64,000 nt of DNA from Cyanobacteria bacterium UBA6446 (GCA_002438405.1 DJOE01000017.1:77860-141859); one strand, 5' to 3'; shown: positions 26,164 to 34,414, counted from the first letter of the stretch. A program made the numbers and translations. Notes: generated from the sequence alone by a model not told the origin.

Positions 26164-26680
26164 GTTTTACCTCGCTATTAGTAGTTTTATATAGGGAATA
26201 AATTTCAATATCTTGAGGTTTTCCACCTCGTAAAGTTTCGGATTTGAGGGTCGTTTCGTAATTAAAGCCTGAAGTTTTTAAAAGTGTTTTGACTCTAAAA
26301 TTGTCGGGAAAAATTAAGGCTTTTATTTTTTGTAACCTTAAATCATTAAAACATTTTTCTAAAAAAATTTTTGCACTATATTTTGTAAAATTACCCCAGG
26401 CATGTTTTTCAAAACAAGTCGTTAATTCTGCACTATATAAGAGTTTGTTGTTTCCGACAAAATTATCAAGGAAAACAAATCCCATATAAAGATTGTTGTT
26501 ATCAAGAATTATCCAAAAATATGGAATAGTTTTTTCAACAAATGAGAATATGTTGGTGTTGTTATTAGAAAAATCGTCTTGCAGATATTTAAAATACTTG
26601 GAATAACTTCTCCAGATTAGTGGAATATAGTGCAAATTAGTGAAAAGATTATTGGATTTTAGTTGTATAAATTTACACAT
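26135..26680 (-). CDS. GNAT-like acetyltransferase in the phage block
   Basis: The 181-residue protein has a GNAT-like second half: LYMGFVFLDNFVGNNKLLYS as central strands, an FTKYSAKIFLEKCFNDL helix, and LQKIKALIFPDNFRVKTLLK with SGFNYETTLKSETL, the usual last strands with the N-x-x-x-x-x-L-x-x-x-GF pattern. The classic Q/RxxGxG/A loop is not clear, so catalytic activity is uncertain. GNAT genes occur beside podovirus portals. It lies between an unknown gene and portal with tight spacing. Confidence 0.6.
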   Translation of the reverse strand: MCKFIQLKSNNLFTNLHYIPLIWRSYSKYFKYLQDDFSNNNTNIFSFVEKTIPYFWIILDNNNLYMGFVFLDNFVGNNKLLYSAELTTCFEKHAWGNFTKYSAKIFLEKCFNDLRLQKIKALIFPDNFRVKTLLKTSGFNYETTLKSETLRGGKPQDIEIYSLYKTTNSEVKHGNIYNPCI

Positions 26681-26682
26681 TT

Positions 26683-27033
26683 TTAAACTCGTATTTTTAA
26701 AAATTTTACGAAATAATCATCTTTAACAAATGAATCAATTTCACCTGTTAGAAATTTTTCTCTTGTAGAAATTTGGTTACCTAAAAATCCATCGGCTTGA
26801 ATTCCGTTCACATAAGATTTAGTCTTGCTATTTTTATTCATAACTAAGTAAATTGCATCTTTTGAGAATAACTTGTATTTAGGTGCAAGTTTTATGTCTG
26901 TAATAATTTCAGATATTTTGTTTTTTGATTTGTCTATTTCTTGAACAAAATCGTTCTCAATTTTTCTTGCTGAAAATTTTTCGTATTCTTCATTATTGAG
27001 AAGAATTTGTTCGATATTTTTATCTTCTTTCAT
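26683..27033 (-). CDS. Unknown phage-block protein, 116 aa
   Basis: Not recognised. It is charged and lysine-rich (KFSARKIENDFVQEIDKSKN), probably helical at the front and beta-rich at the back (KSYVNGIQADGFLGNQ). No membrane segment or signal. AAAGGTAAAAA precedes the ATG. It stands between small terminase and the acetyltransferase-like gene, three bases from the latter. Confidence 0.6.
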   Translation of the reverse strand: MKEDKNIEQILLNNEEYEKFSARKIENDFVQEIDKSKNKISEIITDIKLAPKYKLFSKDAIYLVMNKNSKTKSYVNGIQADGFLGNQISTREKFLTGEIDSFVKDDYFVKFLKIRV

Positions 27034-27050
27034 TTTTTACCTTTCTTGTT

Positions 27051-27488
27051 TTAAATTTTTTTATCATCAAGATTAGAAATTGTGATGATTTTTGCATCAA
27101 TGTATTTTTTATCTTCTGTTGGAGGGCTTGAAAATCCTAAGTATTTGCAAAGACTTTCAAGTGCTTTTAACCCAGCTCCTGCATCTCTCAATTTTCGTTT
27201 ACCTGTGAAATTCCCGTCTTTATCCAGTATGTCTTCTTCTGTCAGAGAAAATTCTGCAATTTGCAGGAGTTTTTGAATTACGTAGCCTTTTTGGACATTG
27301 AGAGAATCAATTTGTTGGTTCATTTGACACTTAATTTCTTTGATAATATGTGTTTGACATAACAAATATTGTCCTAATTTTTTCGGGGCAGGTGTCTTGA
27401 ATTTCCCATATTTCACGGCTTTTTCGCAATCAAGAGTTCTTATATACTCTGCGACAAATTGTTTTTCTTTGTTGTTTATATTTTGCAT
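27051..27488 (-). CDS. Phage terminase small subunit-like protein
   Basis: The 145-residue protein begins NNKEKQFVAEYIRTLDCEKA, matching the helix-turn-helix start of small terminases (N-x-K-x-x-x-F-V-x-E-Y), and continues with a helical oligomerisation part (QKLLQIAEFSLTEEDILD) and RDAGAGLKALESLCKYLGF, typical of the family's second half. It would recognise phage DNA and present it to the large subunit. It is not next to the large subunit gene, which lies 2.8 kb further on. Confidence 0.75.
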   Translation of the reverse strand: MQNINNKEKQFVAEYIRTLDCEKAVKYGKFKTPAPKKLGQYLLCQTHIIKEIKCQMNQQIDSLNVQKGYVIQKLLQIAEFSLTEEDILDKDGNFTGKRKLRDAGAGLKALESLCKYLGFSSPPTEDKKYIDAKIITISNLDDKKI

Positions 27489-27615
27489 CTCTTTACATTT
27501 CTTATTATAATTTGTGTTTTTACTAAATAGTTAGTATAATGTTCATGCTATTTATATTTCGGCTAGTGTAAATCTTAACAGGGGGGAATGAAAACGACTT
27601 CCTGTTTTTTTTGCC

Positions 27616-28254
27616 CTATTTCCTGTATAGCCTTACTATTGGGGAGTCAAAAATGTAGATATTACTTTTTGATTTTAGGTTTAGCAATGCTTCTTTGTAC
27701 ATGCTTAGCCAATATGTGAACTTGATATATTGTGGATTTGCTTTTAGTCGCAGGCATGTGCCATAAACTAATAATTGCTCAACAAATGGCATTGGAATTA
27801 GTGAACAATCTGTTGCATCTTCAAAATTGTTTTTCTCTTCTCCAGCAATTGATTTAACGCAATTTGAGGTGTAATATATGATTTCAATGTTTTTATCTTC
27901 ATTGAATTTTGGTAGTAACAATTTGTCAGAATACGCACTATAAAATTCATTTTTAACTTTTCCTGTTAAAAAGCTCTCTACATCTGGTGAATATTTATAC
28001 TTTTTCCCTGAAATTATCAAATACCAAATTCGTCCTGAAATGGGATTATCAATTTCTGTCTTACCTTTTGGTAAGGTCAAAGTTGTTTTTCGGATTAAAA
28101 AATTCCAAGGTTCAACATTACAAATTTCTTTATTTATAACGTTCAAGATACTTATGATACGTTTGTGGTCATTTTTAACTAGTTCGCTCATTGAATTGAC
28201 TTGCTTGTAATTGAGTTCAAGCAAGCATTTGTTTATAAGTTCTAAAAAATTCAT
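27616..28254 (-). CDS. Head-tail connector / tail-tube A-like protein
   Basis: The 212-residue protein resembles podovirus gp11/gp4-type connector proteins that sit beneath the portal: NFLELINKCLLELNYKQVNS, SILNVINKEICNVEPWNFLI and LIPMPFVEQLLVYGTCLRLK are characteristic in spacing. AAAAAGGAG precedes the ATG. There is a repeat-bearing gap (28255-28368) upstream. Assignment is by pattern memory. Confidence 0.7.
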   Translation of the reverse strand: MNFLELINKCLLELNYKQVNSMSELVKNDHKRIISILNVINKEICNVEPWNFLIRKTTLTLPKGKTEIDNPISGRIWYLIISGKKYKYSPDVESFLTGKVKNEFYSAYSDKLLLPKFNEDKNIEIIYYTSNCVKSIAGEEKNNFEDATDCSLIPMPFVEQLLVYGTCLRLKANPQYIKFTYWLSMYKEALLNLKSKSNIYIFDSPIVRLYRK

Positions 28255-28314
28255 TTTACTCCTTTTTGTCTCAACCTTTTAGCCTCTGCTCGTGCTGCTC
28301 AGAATGATGTTGTT

Positions 28315-28345
28315 CCCACCCCCTCCCCCGCATAGGTGGGAGGGG
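28315..28345. repeat. GC-rich palindrome related to the dispersed repeat, inside the phage block
   Basis: CCCCTCCC and GGGAGGGG form the arms around CCGCATAGGT. Composition and layout match the chromosomal palindromic repeat family. Upstream, 28275-28310 has CTCTGCTCGTGCTGCTCAGA, again host-repeat-like text. Confidence 0.6.
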
Positions 28346-28368
28346 AGAGAGCTATTGAAAGAATTCAC

Positions 28369-29013
28369 TTATTTGATTAGACCTTGTTTTACTTGATCCA
28401 TAATTAATTTTTCATTTTTGGTAAATTCTTCACTTGTCATTTTGCCGATGTCTTCACGTGTGAAAATCCTATTCATGTTGCTGTTACCTGTTGAATTTTG
28501 CGCATAAGCATTCAACTTACTTTTTGCAGTAGAGTTCTCGTCATTCAATGATTTTTCGTGTGCAGACTTTTTCAAGTAGCTATCAACTGCGGAATTTTCT
28601 AACTGTTCAACAATTTTAGCCACTTGTGATATTTCATCTTTATCCAGGTTGTAATTTTTAATATAGTCAAGAACCGCACTACGACCTCCAACATTGAAAA
28701 ATTCAGGGTTTTGTTCTGTGAAAGTTTCAAGTGGTGACATTTGATTTTGTGTCACTTGAGGTTGTTGTGTTTGAACTTGATTAGGAAATGGCACAGAATT
28801 TTTGCACATGTTAATTTCGTTAGCCCTTTTAGCCAATTGAGCCATTAAATATTGTCCTTGTTGTTTTGTAATAACTCCCTGCTGTAACATTGTTTGCAAT
28901 CGCAGGGTGTCTGTAGCTATTGCCTGTTCAAGCTGGCTGACTATATCAGTGTAATTCATCTGTGGAGTCACGGCAGATGATGAAATATTATTTGAATTTA
29001 TTTGGTTTTGCAT
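28369..29013 (-). CDS. Probable capsid scaffold-like protein, 214 aa
   Basis: The protein is N/Q/S-rich, strongly helical and lacks hydrophobic segments: QLEQAIATDTLRLQTMLQQG and QGQYLMAQLAKRANEI are predicted coiled-coil, and EDIGKMTSEEFTKNEKLIMD is a charged C-terminal helix. Together with its place two genes from the capsid gene this fits a scaffolding protein. AAGGAG lies upstream of the ATG. Sequence identity with a known scaffold cannot be claimed. Confidence 0.6.
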   Translation of the reverse strand: MQNQINSNNISSSAVTPQMNYTDIVSQLEQAIATDTLRLQTMLQQGVITKQQGQYLMAQLAKRANEINMCKNSVPFPNQVQTQQPQVTQNQMSPLETFTEQNPEFFNVGGRSAVLDYIKNYNLDKDEISQVAKIVEQLENSAVDSYLKKSAHEKSLNDENSTAKSKLNAYAQNSTGNSNMNRIFTREDIGKMTSEEFTKNEKLIMDQVKQGLIK

Positions 29014-29018
29014 AAGTT

Positions 29019-29273
29019 TTATTCTCCTTGTGTGGTTGACAAAGTTTTCATATAATTTACAGAAATTTCAATCGCATCATCAATGAAACTTGATAGTAAT
29101 ATTGAAATAATGCTTTTCAAAAAGCTTGAAATAGGTAGATTTTTTAATACATAGTCAATTGCAAGTTTTTTCTTTTCTTGCCCTTTTCCACTTCCAAGCT
29201 CTGCTTCTGCAACTAAAACTGCATTTTTTGCCAACTCTGTAATTTTATTTTTTGTTTTTGAAAATAGTTGCAT
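29019..29273 (-). CDS. Small phage protein, possibly LLH-type holin, 84 aa
   Basis: The segment VLVAEAELGSGKGQEKKKLA then IDYVLKNLP resembles the C-terminal half of LLH-family holin-like proteins (AE-x-x-x-GSGxGxEKKxxA). The following ISSFLKSIISILLSSFIDDA is amphipathic rather than a clear membrane span, so holin activity is uncertain. GAGAGGAG precedes the ATG. It lies between scaffold-like and capsid genes, an unusual place for a holin. Confidence 0.5.
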   Translation of the reverse strand: MQLFSKTKNKITELAKNAVLVAEAELGSGKGQEKKKLAIDYVLKNLPISSFLKSIISILLSSFIDDAIEISVNYMKTLSTTQGE

Positions 29274-29291
29274 TTAAAATTCTCCTCTCAG

Positions 29292-30146
29292 TTATTTTGA
29301 AGAAACAATCATTTTTGCTAGGGCTTTTGGTTGAACTGTTTTTGCTCCGTACAAATATAAGCCTCTAACTAAATCAGAAAAGCTGTCTTTATCTCTCAAG
29401 CTTTCAATTTTAGCAAGTTGAGATGCGAAAGTGATTGCATCATTTGTTCCGGCAAGTACATAATATTTGCTATCAATGTCTGTTAAATTAGTACTAACAA
29501 GAACGTCCATTCCTGCAATTCGACCGATTGCACCCTCTCTAAGAGTTTCGTCTGCAACATTGTATGCTTTAATAAATTCTGGACTTTGTAGCAAGTAAGA
29601 TTCAATGTTCGGGTTAATTACTACCCAAGGGCGAACACCTGTACGAACCGCATCAGAATTTTTTAAAGCCAAAGATAATTTTACAAAATTTTCGTAAATA
29701 GTTGATTTGTCTAGTGTGATTGGAGAAGATTCCGAACCCACTGTATTTGATTCTGTAACATCTGTGTGCATTGCAAGTAGATATGAATCTTGAACTTCTT
29801 CAATCGCTTTTTTCGCATTTGCTAAATGAGCTTCCATAATATCCATATTTGATTGGACTTTGGCCACATCATCGATTTTAAATGCAAAGAATTTCTTTTG
29901 ATCAATACACAAGTCTTGTGATTTTGGAGCAAGACTTGTGTATGTGATATCATCACTTGTTAGGGTTGAAACAGTTACATCTGCTGGTGTGATAATTTTA
30001 ACGGTATCCCCTTGTTGAGAAATTTCACCCTCCCAATTTTTGTTCACGCATTGCATCATTACGCAATTTTTTTCTAACATTTGATTTAATTTTTTACTCC
30101 AAATTTCCGGAATAAAAGTAGAATAAGTTGTTGTAAAATCTGACAT
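29292..30146 (-). CDS. Phage major capsid protein
   Basis: The 284-residue protein starts TTTYSTFIPEIWSKKLNQML and contains GDTVKIITPADVTVSTLTSD, DQKKFFAFKIDDVAKVQSNM and AIGRIAGMDVLVSTNLTD. These are typical segments of the P22/N4gp56-type coat families with the HK97 fold. The size is normal for a small head. AAAGGAAAA precedes the ATG. Being intact, it could form shells. Confidence 0.85.
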   Translation of the reverse strand: MSDFTTTYSTFIPEIWSKKLNQMLEKNCVMMQCVNKNWEGEISQQGDTVKIITPADVTVSTLTSDDITYTSLAPKSQDLCIDQKKFFAFKIDDVAKVQSNMDIMEAHLANAKKAIEEVQDSYLLAMHTDVTESNTVGSESSPITLDKSTIYENFVKLSLALKNSDAVRTGVRPWVVINPNIESYLLQSPEFIKAYNVADETLREGAIGRIAGMDVLVSTNLTDIDSKYYVLAGTNDAITFASQLAKIESLRDKDSFSDLVRGLYLYGAKTVQPKALAKMIVSSK

Positions 30147-30208
30147 TTTTGTTTTCCTTTCATTTTACAAAGTAGTACACAATATATTTTTACGAGTGAC
30201 AAATTTGT

Positions 30209-31732
30209 CTAATCGTCGTTATAAATTTCTCTAAATTGAAGACCGATTATGGCGCAATTGTCATCAATCTCGCTTCCCTCAACGCAAATTTGAACCGAAT
30301 AACAACTTCCGCAAATTTCTGCTTTTTCTAAAACATCTGTTCCTATTGTCCAAATAGGAACATTTTCATCGATATTTGCCCAGCAGTTACTATCGTTAGA
30401 TTCATCATTGTCATCTTTTGCCCAAACCAATTGATTAAAGTGGCGAGAAACTATATTTTCATAATCATCTGCGCATTTGCCATCATAGTCTTTATAAACA
30501 GAGCATTGAAATTTGTTATCAAATTCATCATCTAGAACAAAATAAAACTCTTCTATAAGCTTTCTGTGGTGAATATTCCCAAGTGATAGAAATGGAGATT
30601 TCCACATAAAGGAAATACTTTCTCCGTTAAATGTTGTTCCGTAATCTTCATAAAAGACATTCCCATCAGTATCTGCTGTTAGAATGTAGGAATGAAAATT
30701 GCAGGCGGTTGTAATTTTTTGTGGAACTTCTCTTTTGTACCAAGAGTGATTTACATAATCATTTATCCAAATTGTATTGTAGTATTCGTTTCCTAAATAA
30801 GGAAAGAAGTGCCAAGTTTGATTTTTATTTTCATAGTGCAGAACCTTTGTATATTTAAGTCTTGCGGTGTCAAAATTATCAAACTCGTTTTTGATATTCT
30901 TTGAAATTTCTGAACCCAAGCGAATTTGATTTAATTCTCCAACTTGTTCAAGAGCAAAAATTCCGTTGCTTAAAAAATATTGTTTGTTATCAACATTTAC
31001 AATTGAACTTTTTGCCATTGTGCCTTTATCAGCGAATAACATTACTGAAAAATCTGACGGATTTGAGCCGGATAACAAATAAACTCGTTCTTTTTTATAG
31101 ATTGCAAGATAATCTTTATAGGTATGAATTGCTGTGATATCAGCTGTATCTGTATGAAAATCACTGATATAACCTGCATCATTCTCGGTTTTGAAATCAT
31201 TGTATGTACCGAGTGCTGAATAATAGATGGTTGATGTGTCTGAACACCAAACTCTTCCTTTATAAACGGTTACACAATCCGGATAAAATATATTTCCGGC
31301 TTTGTTTTTGAGATTGCAATTTACAATATCAAAATTTGAATTGTCTTTTATATAAAACATTTCGTCTGAATCAGTTGCAACAATAACTCCTCGCAAAAAA
31401 TTTACAAATTGAACTTTCCGCCCTGTGATAGTTTTGTCGAGAGTTTTTAGAATACCTGAGGACTCAGAATAAACATAAATTTTCCCGCTTTTTGTTGCGA
31501 TAATCAATTTATATAGCCCGTCTGATTCCATTTCATTCATTGCAATGATTGGCTCTTTTTCAGGCAAATTAAGTAATAAAGTGTTCCCTTTTTGTTTAAC
31601 AATTCCTTTGTTGTTATAGAGTTCAACATTTTTTGAATCCGTCCAATAAAGAATTTTTGAACTCAAGCCAAGTTCTGTCTTTGTCGAAGATTGACAAATT
31701 CCTCCCGACAAGTCAAAATAATTTATATCCAT
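30209..31732 (-). CDS. Tail stabilisation / tail-tube B-like beta-propeller protein
   Basis: The 507-residue protein has repeated beta-strand blades (GLYKLIIATKSGKIYVYSES, GRKVQFVNFLRGVIVATDSD, YKGRVWCSDTSTIYYSALGT, YKDYLAIYKKERVYLLSGS), like the stabilisation protein gp10 of P22 and tail tubular B proteins. These close the portal channel and carry the tail. No adjacent fibre or spike gene follows, which is the main missing part of the tail. GAGGTT is the ribosome binding site. Confidence 0.75.
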   Translation of the reverse strand: MDINYFDLSGGICQSSTKTELGLSSKILYWTDSKNVELYNNKGIVKQKGNTLLLNLPEKEPIIAMNEMESDGLYKLIIATKSGKIYVYSESSGILKTLDKTITGRKVQFVNFLRGVIVATDSDEMFYIKDNSNFDIVNCNLKNKAGNIFYPDCVTVYKGRVWCSDTSTIYYSALGTYNDFKTENDAGYISDFHTDTADITAIHTYKDYLAIYKKERVYLLSGSNPSDFSVMLFADKGTMAKSSIVNVDNKQYFLSNGIFALEQVGELNQIRLGSEISKNIKNEFDNFDTARLKYTKVLHYENKNQTWHFFPYLGNEYYNTIWINDYVNHSWYKREVPQKITTACNFHSYILTADTDGNVFYEDYGTTFNGESISFMWKSPFLSLGNIHHRKLIEEFYFVLDDEFDNKFQCSVYKDYDGKCADDYENIVSRHFNQLVWAKDDNDESNDSNCWANIDENVPIWTIGTDVLEKAEICGSCYSVQICVEGSEIDDNCAIIGLQFREIYNDD

Positions 31733-31744
31733 ATTTTTCTAACC

Positions 31745-32233
31745 TCAAACTCTTTCACTGTACCAACGGATTTTTGAGCGGATAAAACTTCCGACATCTT
31801 TTTTCGAAACCCAAGGATAAGGCGGAAGATAAATTATATCAATTTTTCCAAAACTCGTTGTTTTAGGATTGTTTTGACCGAATTCGTAATGTGTCAAAAC
31901 CGTTTGCGGTGTAATTTCAATTGAATATTTTTTGCAAAGTTCTGAACAAAATTTCATACAAGATTCAAATTGAATAGGTGAAATCGGAAATTTTCCGACA
32001 TCATCATGAGACTTAAATCCAGACATTGAGCAGAGTGCAACTCCAATTGATCCTGTATTTCCACCACCTGTGTGGGCTGCATAATTCCCGTCAGAACAAT
32101 TTAAATTATCTTCCGGTTTGTGAATTCCATTATAAATTCTTCCGTCTTTATCTATCAAAAAATGATAGAACTGTTTTTCGAACTGGGTCGGATAATATCT
32201 TCCGGCAGTCCAATGTAAAATAATTCGTTTCAT
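31745..32233 (-). CDS. N-acetylmuramoyl-L-alanine amidase (endolysin)
   Basis: From the ATG at 32233 the protein has 162 residues, an Amidase_2 domain: RIILHWTAGRYYP (zinc His), YHFLIDKDGRIYNG, YAAHTGGGNTGSIGVALCSM and VLTHYEFGQ. The zinc ligands (two His and a basic/acidic position near NPKTTSFGKIDI) look largely present. It would cleave the stem peptide from peptidoglycan. The start overlaps the regulator stop as ATGA, so the two are translationally coupled. It has no signal peptide and would depend on a holin. Confidence 0.87.
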   Translation of the reverse strand: MKRIILHWTAGRYYPTQFEKQFYHFLIDKDGRIYNGIHKPEDNLNCSDGNYAAHTGGGNTGSIGVALCSMSGFKSHDDVGKFPISPIQFESCMKFCSELCKKYSIEITPQTVLTHYEFGQNNPKTTSFGKIDIIYLPPYPWVSKKDVGSFIRSKIRWYSERV

Positions 32234-32487
32234 ACCACAACATACCTCTCTGCAATTTTCCACTTTGGATTGAGGTGCATGTAAACAACAACCGCATTAA
32301 CCCTGTTTCTTGCTTTTAGTTTCAACAATATTGATGCAATATGAGTTTGCACCGTTCGTATTGAAATGTTCAGTTTTAAAGCAACTTCCTTATCTGTAAA
32401 TCCGCAAGCAATCAGAGTTAGCACATCATGTTCTTTTGGTGATAACTTCATCAAACTTCCTTTTTTATCTGATTTAATTACCCTCAT
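32230..32487 (-). CDS. LuxR-type helix-turn-helix protein, 85 aa
   Basis: The protein is only a GerE/LuxR DNA-binding domain: LSPKEHDVLTLIACGFTDKE, then VALKLNISIRTVQTHIASIL and LKLKARNRVNAVV, with no receiver or ligand domain. AAGGTAAT precedes the ATG. It stands second in the block and is coupled to the amidase. It may activate the block, perhaps through the 30-bp palindrome at 33129-33158; that link is inference. Confidence 0.85.
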   Translation of the reverse strand: MRVIKSDKKGSLMKLSPKEHDVLTLIACGFTDKEVALKLNISIRTVQTHIASILLKLKARNRVNAVVVYMHLNPKWKIAERYVVV

Positions 32488-32624
32488 ATTACCTTAATTA
32501 ACCCTTCTGTTTTTTAATAATATTTCCACTTCTAAAAAAATAAGAGGGGAAAGGGGAGGGTAGGTAGAGAAATAATATCCCCTCTTAAATTGCATAAGAA
32601 TTAAATTATCGAAGAACTAAAAAG

Positions 32625-32990
32625 TTAATAGGTAGTTTTTATTAAACCGATTTTAAGATTTGAAAAGTTTGAATAGCACCTCTTCTTAACACCAAATTCG
32701 TTATAGTTCAAATAGAATGTTCCGCCACGGCGTTTTGAATAGTCAAATTCTTTTCGTTCGTAGAGAATTTTTGATTGTATTTGTTTCCAAAAATCAATCG
32801 CTTTTCTATTTGAAAATCTCAAGCTTGATAAATTGTTATTTTTATCAAGTCGTGTCAATTGGATAACAAAATGATTACATATAGGACATTTCGCAAGTAA
32901 ATCCAATTCACACACAACAAAATTATCCGTAGGGGACAACACAAAACTCCTCGTTTTACGAAGTCCTCCACAGCAATGAATATATCCCAT
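32625..32990 (-). CDS. Unknown cysteine-containing phage-block protein, 121 aa
   Basis: Not recognised. The start is the ATG at 32990 (AGGAG six bases upstream), not the longer reading. CCGG near the N-terminus and CPICNH at about residue 35-40 suggest a small zinc-binding site. The C-terminal half is basic and aromatic (YERKEFDYSKRRGGTFYLNY). It is the first gene of the block, ahead of a 137-bp gap and the LuxR-type gene, so an early regulatory or DNA-binding role is possible. Confidence 0.6.
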   Translation of the reverse strand: MGYIHCCGGLRKTRSFVLSPTDNFVVCELDLLAKCPICNHFVIQLTRLDKNNNLSSLRFSNRKAIDFWKQIQSKILYERKEFDYSKRRGGTFYLNYNEFGVKKRCYSNFSNLKIGLIKTTY

Positions 32991-33099
32991 AACACACTCC
33001 TGTGAGAATGTCGGCAAACAGCTTTACCATCAAAAAGATAATTTATCTTTTAGGGATTTTTATTTTCCCTGGGCTTGAACCTTAACCGATTACTTTTTA

Positions 33100-33158
33100 A
33101 GTATAACGGATTTTCAAAAAAAATAAAGTCCGTATTTTTACGTACGTAAAAATACGGA
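33100..33158 (-). promoter_or_regulatory. Phage-block promoter with 30-bp perfect palindrome
   Basis: TCCGTATTTTTACGT (33129-33143) and its exact complement (33144-33158) form a 30-bp palindrome. A -10-like TATACT lies at 33105-33100 on the minus strand, so the palindrome spans about -36 to -65, a usual place for an activator site. Two AT-rich hairpins follow in the leader (33034-33070). No gene is seen in 32991-33260. Confidence 0.55.
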
Positions 33159-33199
33159 TAGACAACTGGTGAAACCTTTACTATGAGTGGGCGGAATTA

Positions 33200-33227
33200 A
33201 AAAAGATGCAAAAAATTGCATCTTTTT
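33200..33227 (-). terminator. Rho-independent terminator after dxr
   Basis: AAAAAGATGCAA and TTGCATCTTTTT pair perfectly around a four-base loop, 34 bases past the dxr stop. It insulates the phage block from dxr transcription. Confidence 0.8.
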
Positions 33228-33260
33228 AGAAAAATTAATTTTGAGGCATGCCCAATTTTT

Positions 33261-34397
33261 TTATAAAATTTCTCTAGTTTTTAATCTTATTTCTTTGTCG
33301 ATTTCGAAAATTTCATCAATTGTCGGTGCTTTCACAAGCTTGTGAGTTTCCATCATTTTTTCAACAATTTTATAAATATCATAAAGTCGGATTTTATCTT
33401 GCAAAAATGCAAAGACAGCTTCTTCATTAGCGGCATTAAGACAAACAGTTGCACTCCCTCCGAGTTTGCCAGCATGGTATGCAAGTTTTACACTCGGGAA
33501 TTTTTCAAAATCAGGTTTCTCAAAATCAAGATGAGCAATTTCAGAAAAACTGAAACTCTTTGATTTAATTCCTGCGTAACGTTCCGGATATGTAATCGCA
33601 TACTGGATTGGAATATGCATGCTAGGAAGTCCAAGTTGAGCTATAACACTCCCATCAACATACTCAATTGCTGAGTGGACAACACTTTGAGGGTGAACAA
33701 CAACATCAATTTTTTCATAAGGCATATTGAACAAATGATGTGCTTCAATGATTTCCAATCCCTTGTTCATCAATGTTGCAGAATCAACAGTGATTTTTTT
33801 ACCCATGTTCCATCTAGGGTGCGCAAGAGCTTGTGCAACAGTTGCATTTTTCATGTCCTCTATTGTTTTATGTAAAAATGGACCACCACTTGCTGTTATG
33901 ATAAGTTTATCAACTTGTGAAATATCTTTTATGCATTGATGAATTGCGCAATGTTCACTATCCACGGGAACTATTTTGACACCGTTTTTTCTTGCTTTTT
34001 GCATTACAATATCTCCTGCCATAACAAGAGTTTCTTTGTTTGCAAGTGCAATATCAATACCGTTTTCTATCGCTTTTAGAGTCGGTTTTAAACCTATTTT
34101 GCCGGAAACAGAAACTAATATTATATCATTTTCTTTGTTTGAACAAATTTCTTCTAAACCCTCTTCTCCATAAAGAACTTTAGTATTTGGTATATCTATT
34201 TTTTTGTCTGTTTTTTTACCTATACAAACGTATTTTGGTTTAAATTTAAGAGCTTGTTGTTTTAGAAGTTCAACATTTCCACCGGCAGAAAGTGCAATAA
34301 TTTCAAACTTGTCTTGCAACTTTTCAATAACTTCAAGTGCTTGTGTTCCGATTGAACCTGTTGAACCTAATATACTTATTCTTCTTTTATTATTCAT
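33261..34397 (-). CDS. dxr: 1-deoxy-D-xylulose 5-phosphate reductoisomerase
   Basis: The 378-residue enzyme makes 2-C-methyl-D-erythritol 4-phosphate in the MEP isoprenoid pathway. The NADPH motif GSTGSIGTQALEV opens the protein; VPVDSEHCAIHQ and ITASGGPF are substrate-site motifs, and NMGKKITVDSATLMNKGLE is the family signature with metal ligands. Of two tandem ATGs the second (34397) leaves better spacing from AAAGGA. It is 17 bases downstream of the histidine kinase gene and may be read from the same promoter. Confidence 0.95.
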   Translation of the reverse strand: MNNKRRISILGSTGSIGTQALEVIEKLQDKFEIIALSAGGNVELLKQQALKFKPKYVCIGKKTDKKIDIPNTKVLYGEEGLEEICSNKENDIILVSVSGKIGLKPTLKAIENGIDIALANKETLVMAGDIVMQKARKNGVKIVPVDSEHCAIHQCIKDISQVDKLIITASGGPFLHKTIEDMKNATVAQALAHPRWNMGKKITVDSATLMNKGLEIIEAHHLFNMPYEKIDVVVHPQSVVHSAIEYVDGSVIAQLGLPSMHIPIQYAITYPERYAGIKSKSFSFSEIAHLDFEKPDFEKFPSVKLAYHAGKLGGSATVCLNAANEEAVFAFLQDKIRLYDIYKIVEKMMETHKLVKAPTIDEIFEIDKEIRLKTREIL

Positions 34398-34414
34398 CAT
34401 AATCCTTTTAATTC

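Larger units (their letters stand above)
22726..32990 (-). mobile_element. Phage-derived particle block (podovirus-like), no integrase
   Basis: Thirteen minus-strand genes encode large and small terminase, portal, capsid, scaffold-like, connector, stabiliser/tail-tube, amidase, small membrane proteins and a LuxR-type regulator. All reading frames look intact. There is no integrase, lysogeny repressor, replication gene, tail fibre or tail spike, and no clear att repeats beside tgt or dxr. Two intergenic stretches hold host-type repeats. It could be a cryptic prophage, a phage satellite, or a domesticated particle such as a gene transfer agent; sequence alone does not decide. Confidence 0.8.

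Noticed and set aside
33129..33158. The palindrome as a phage attachment or dif site
   Set aside because: No second copy at the tgt end, no recombinase gene and no asymmetric centre; promoter-proximal placement fits an operator better.
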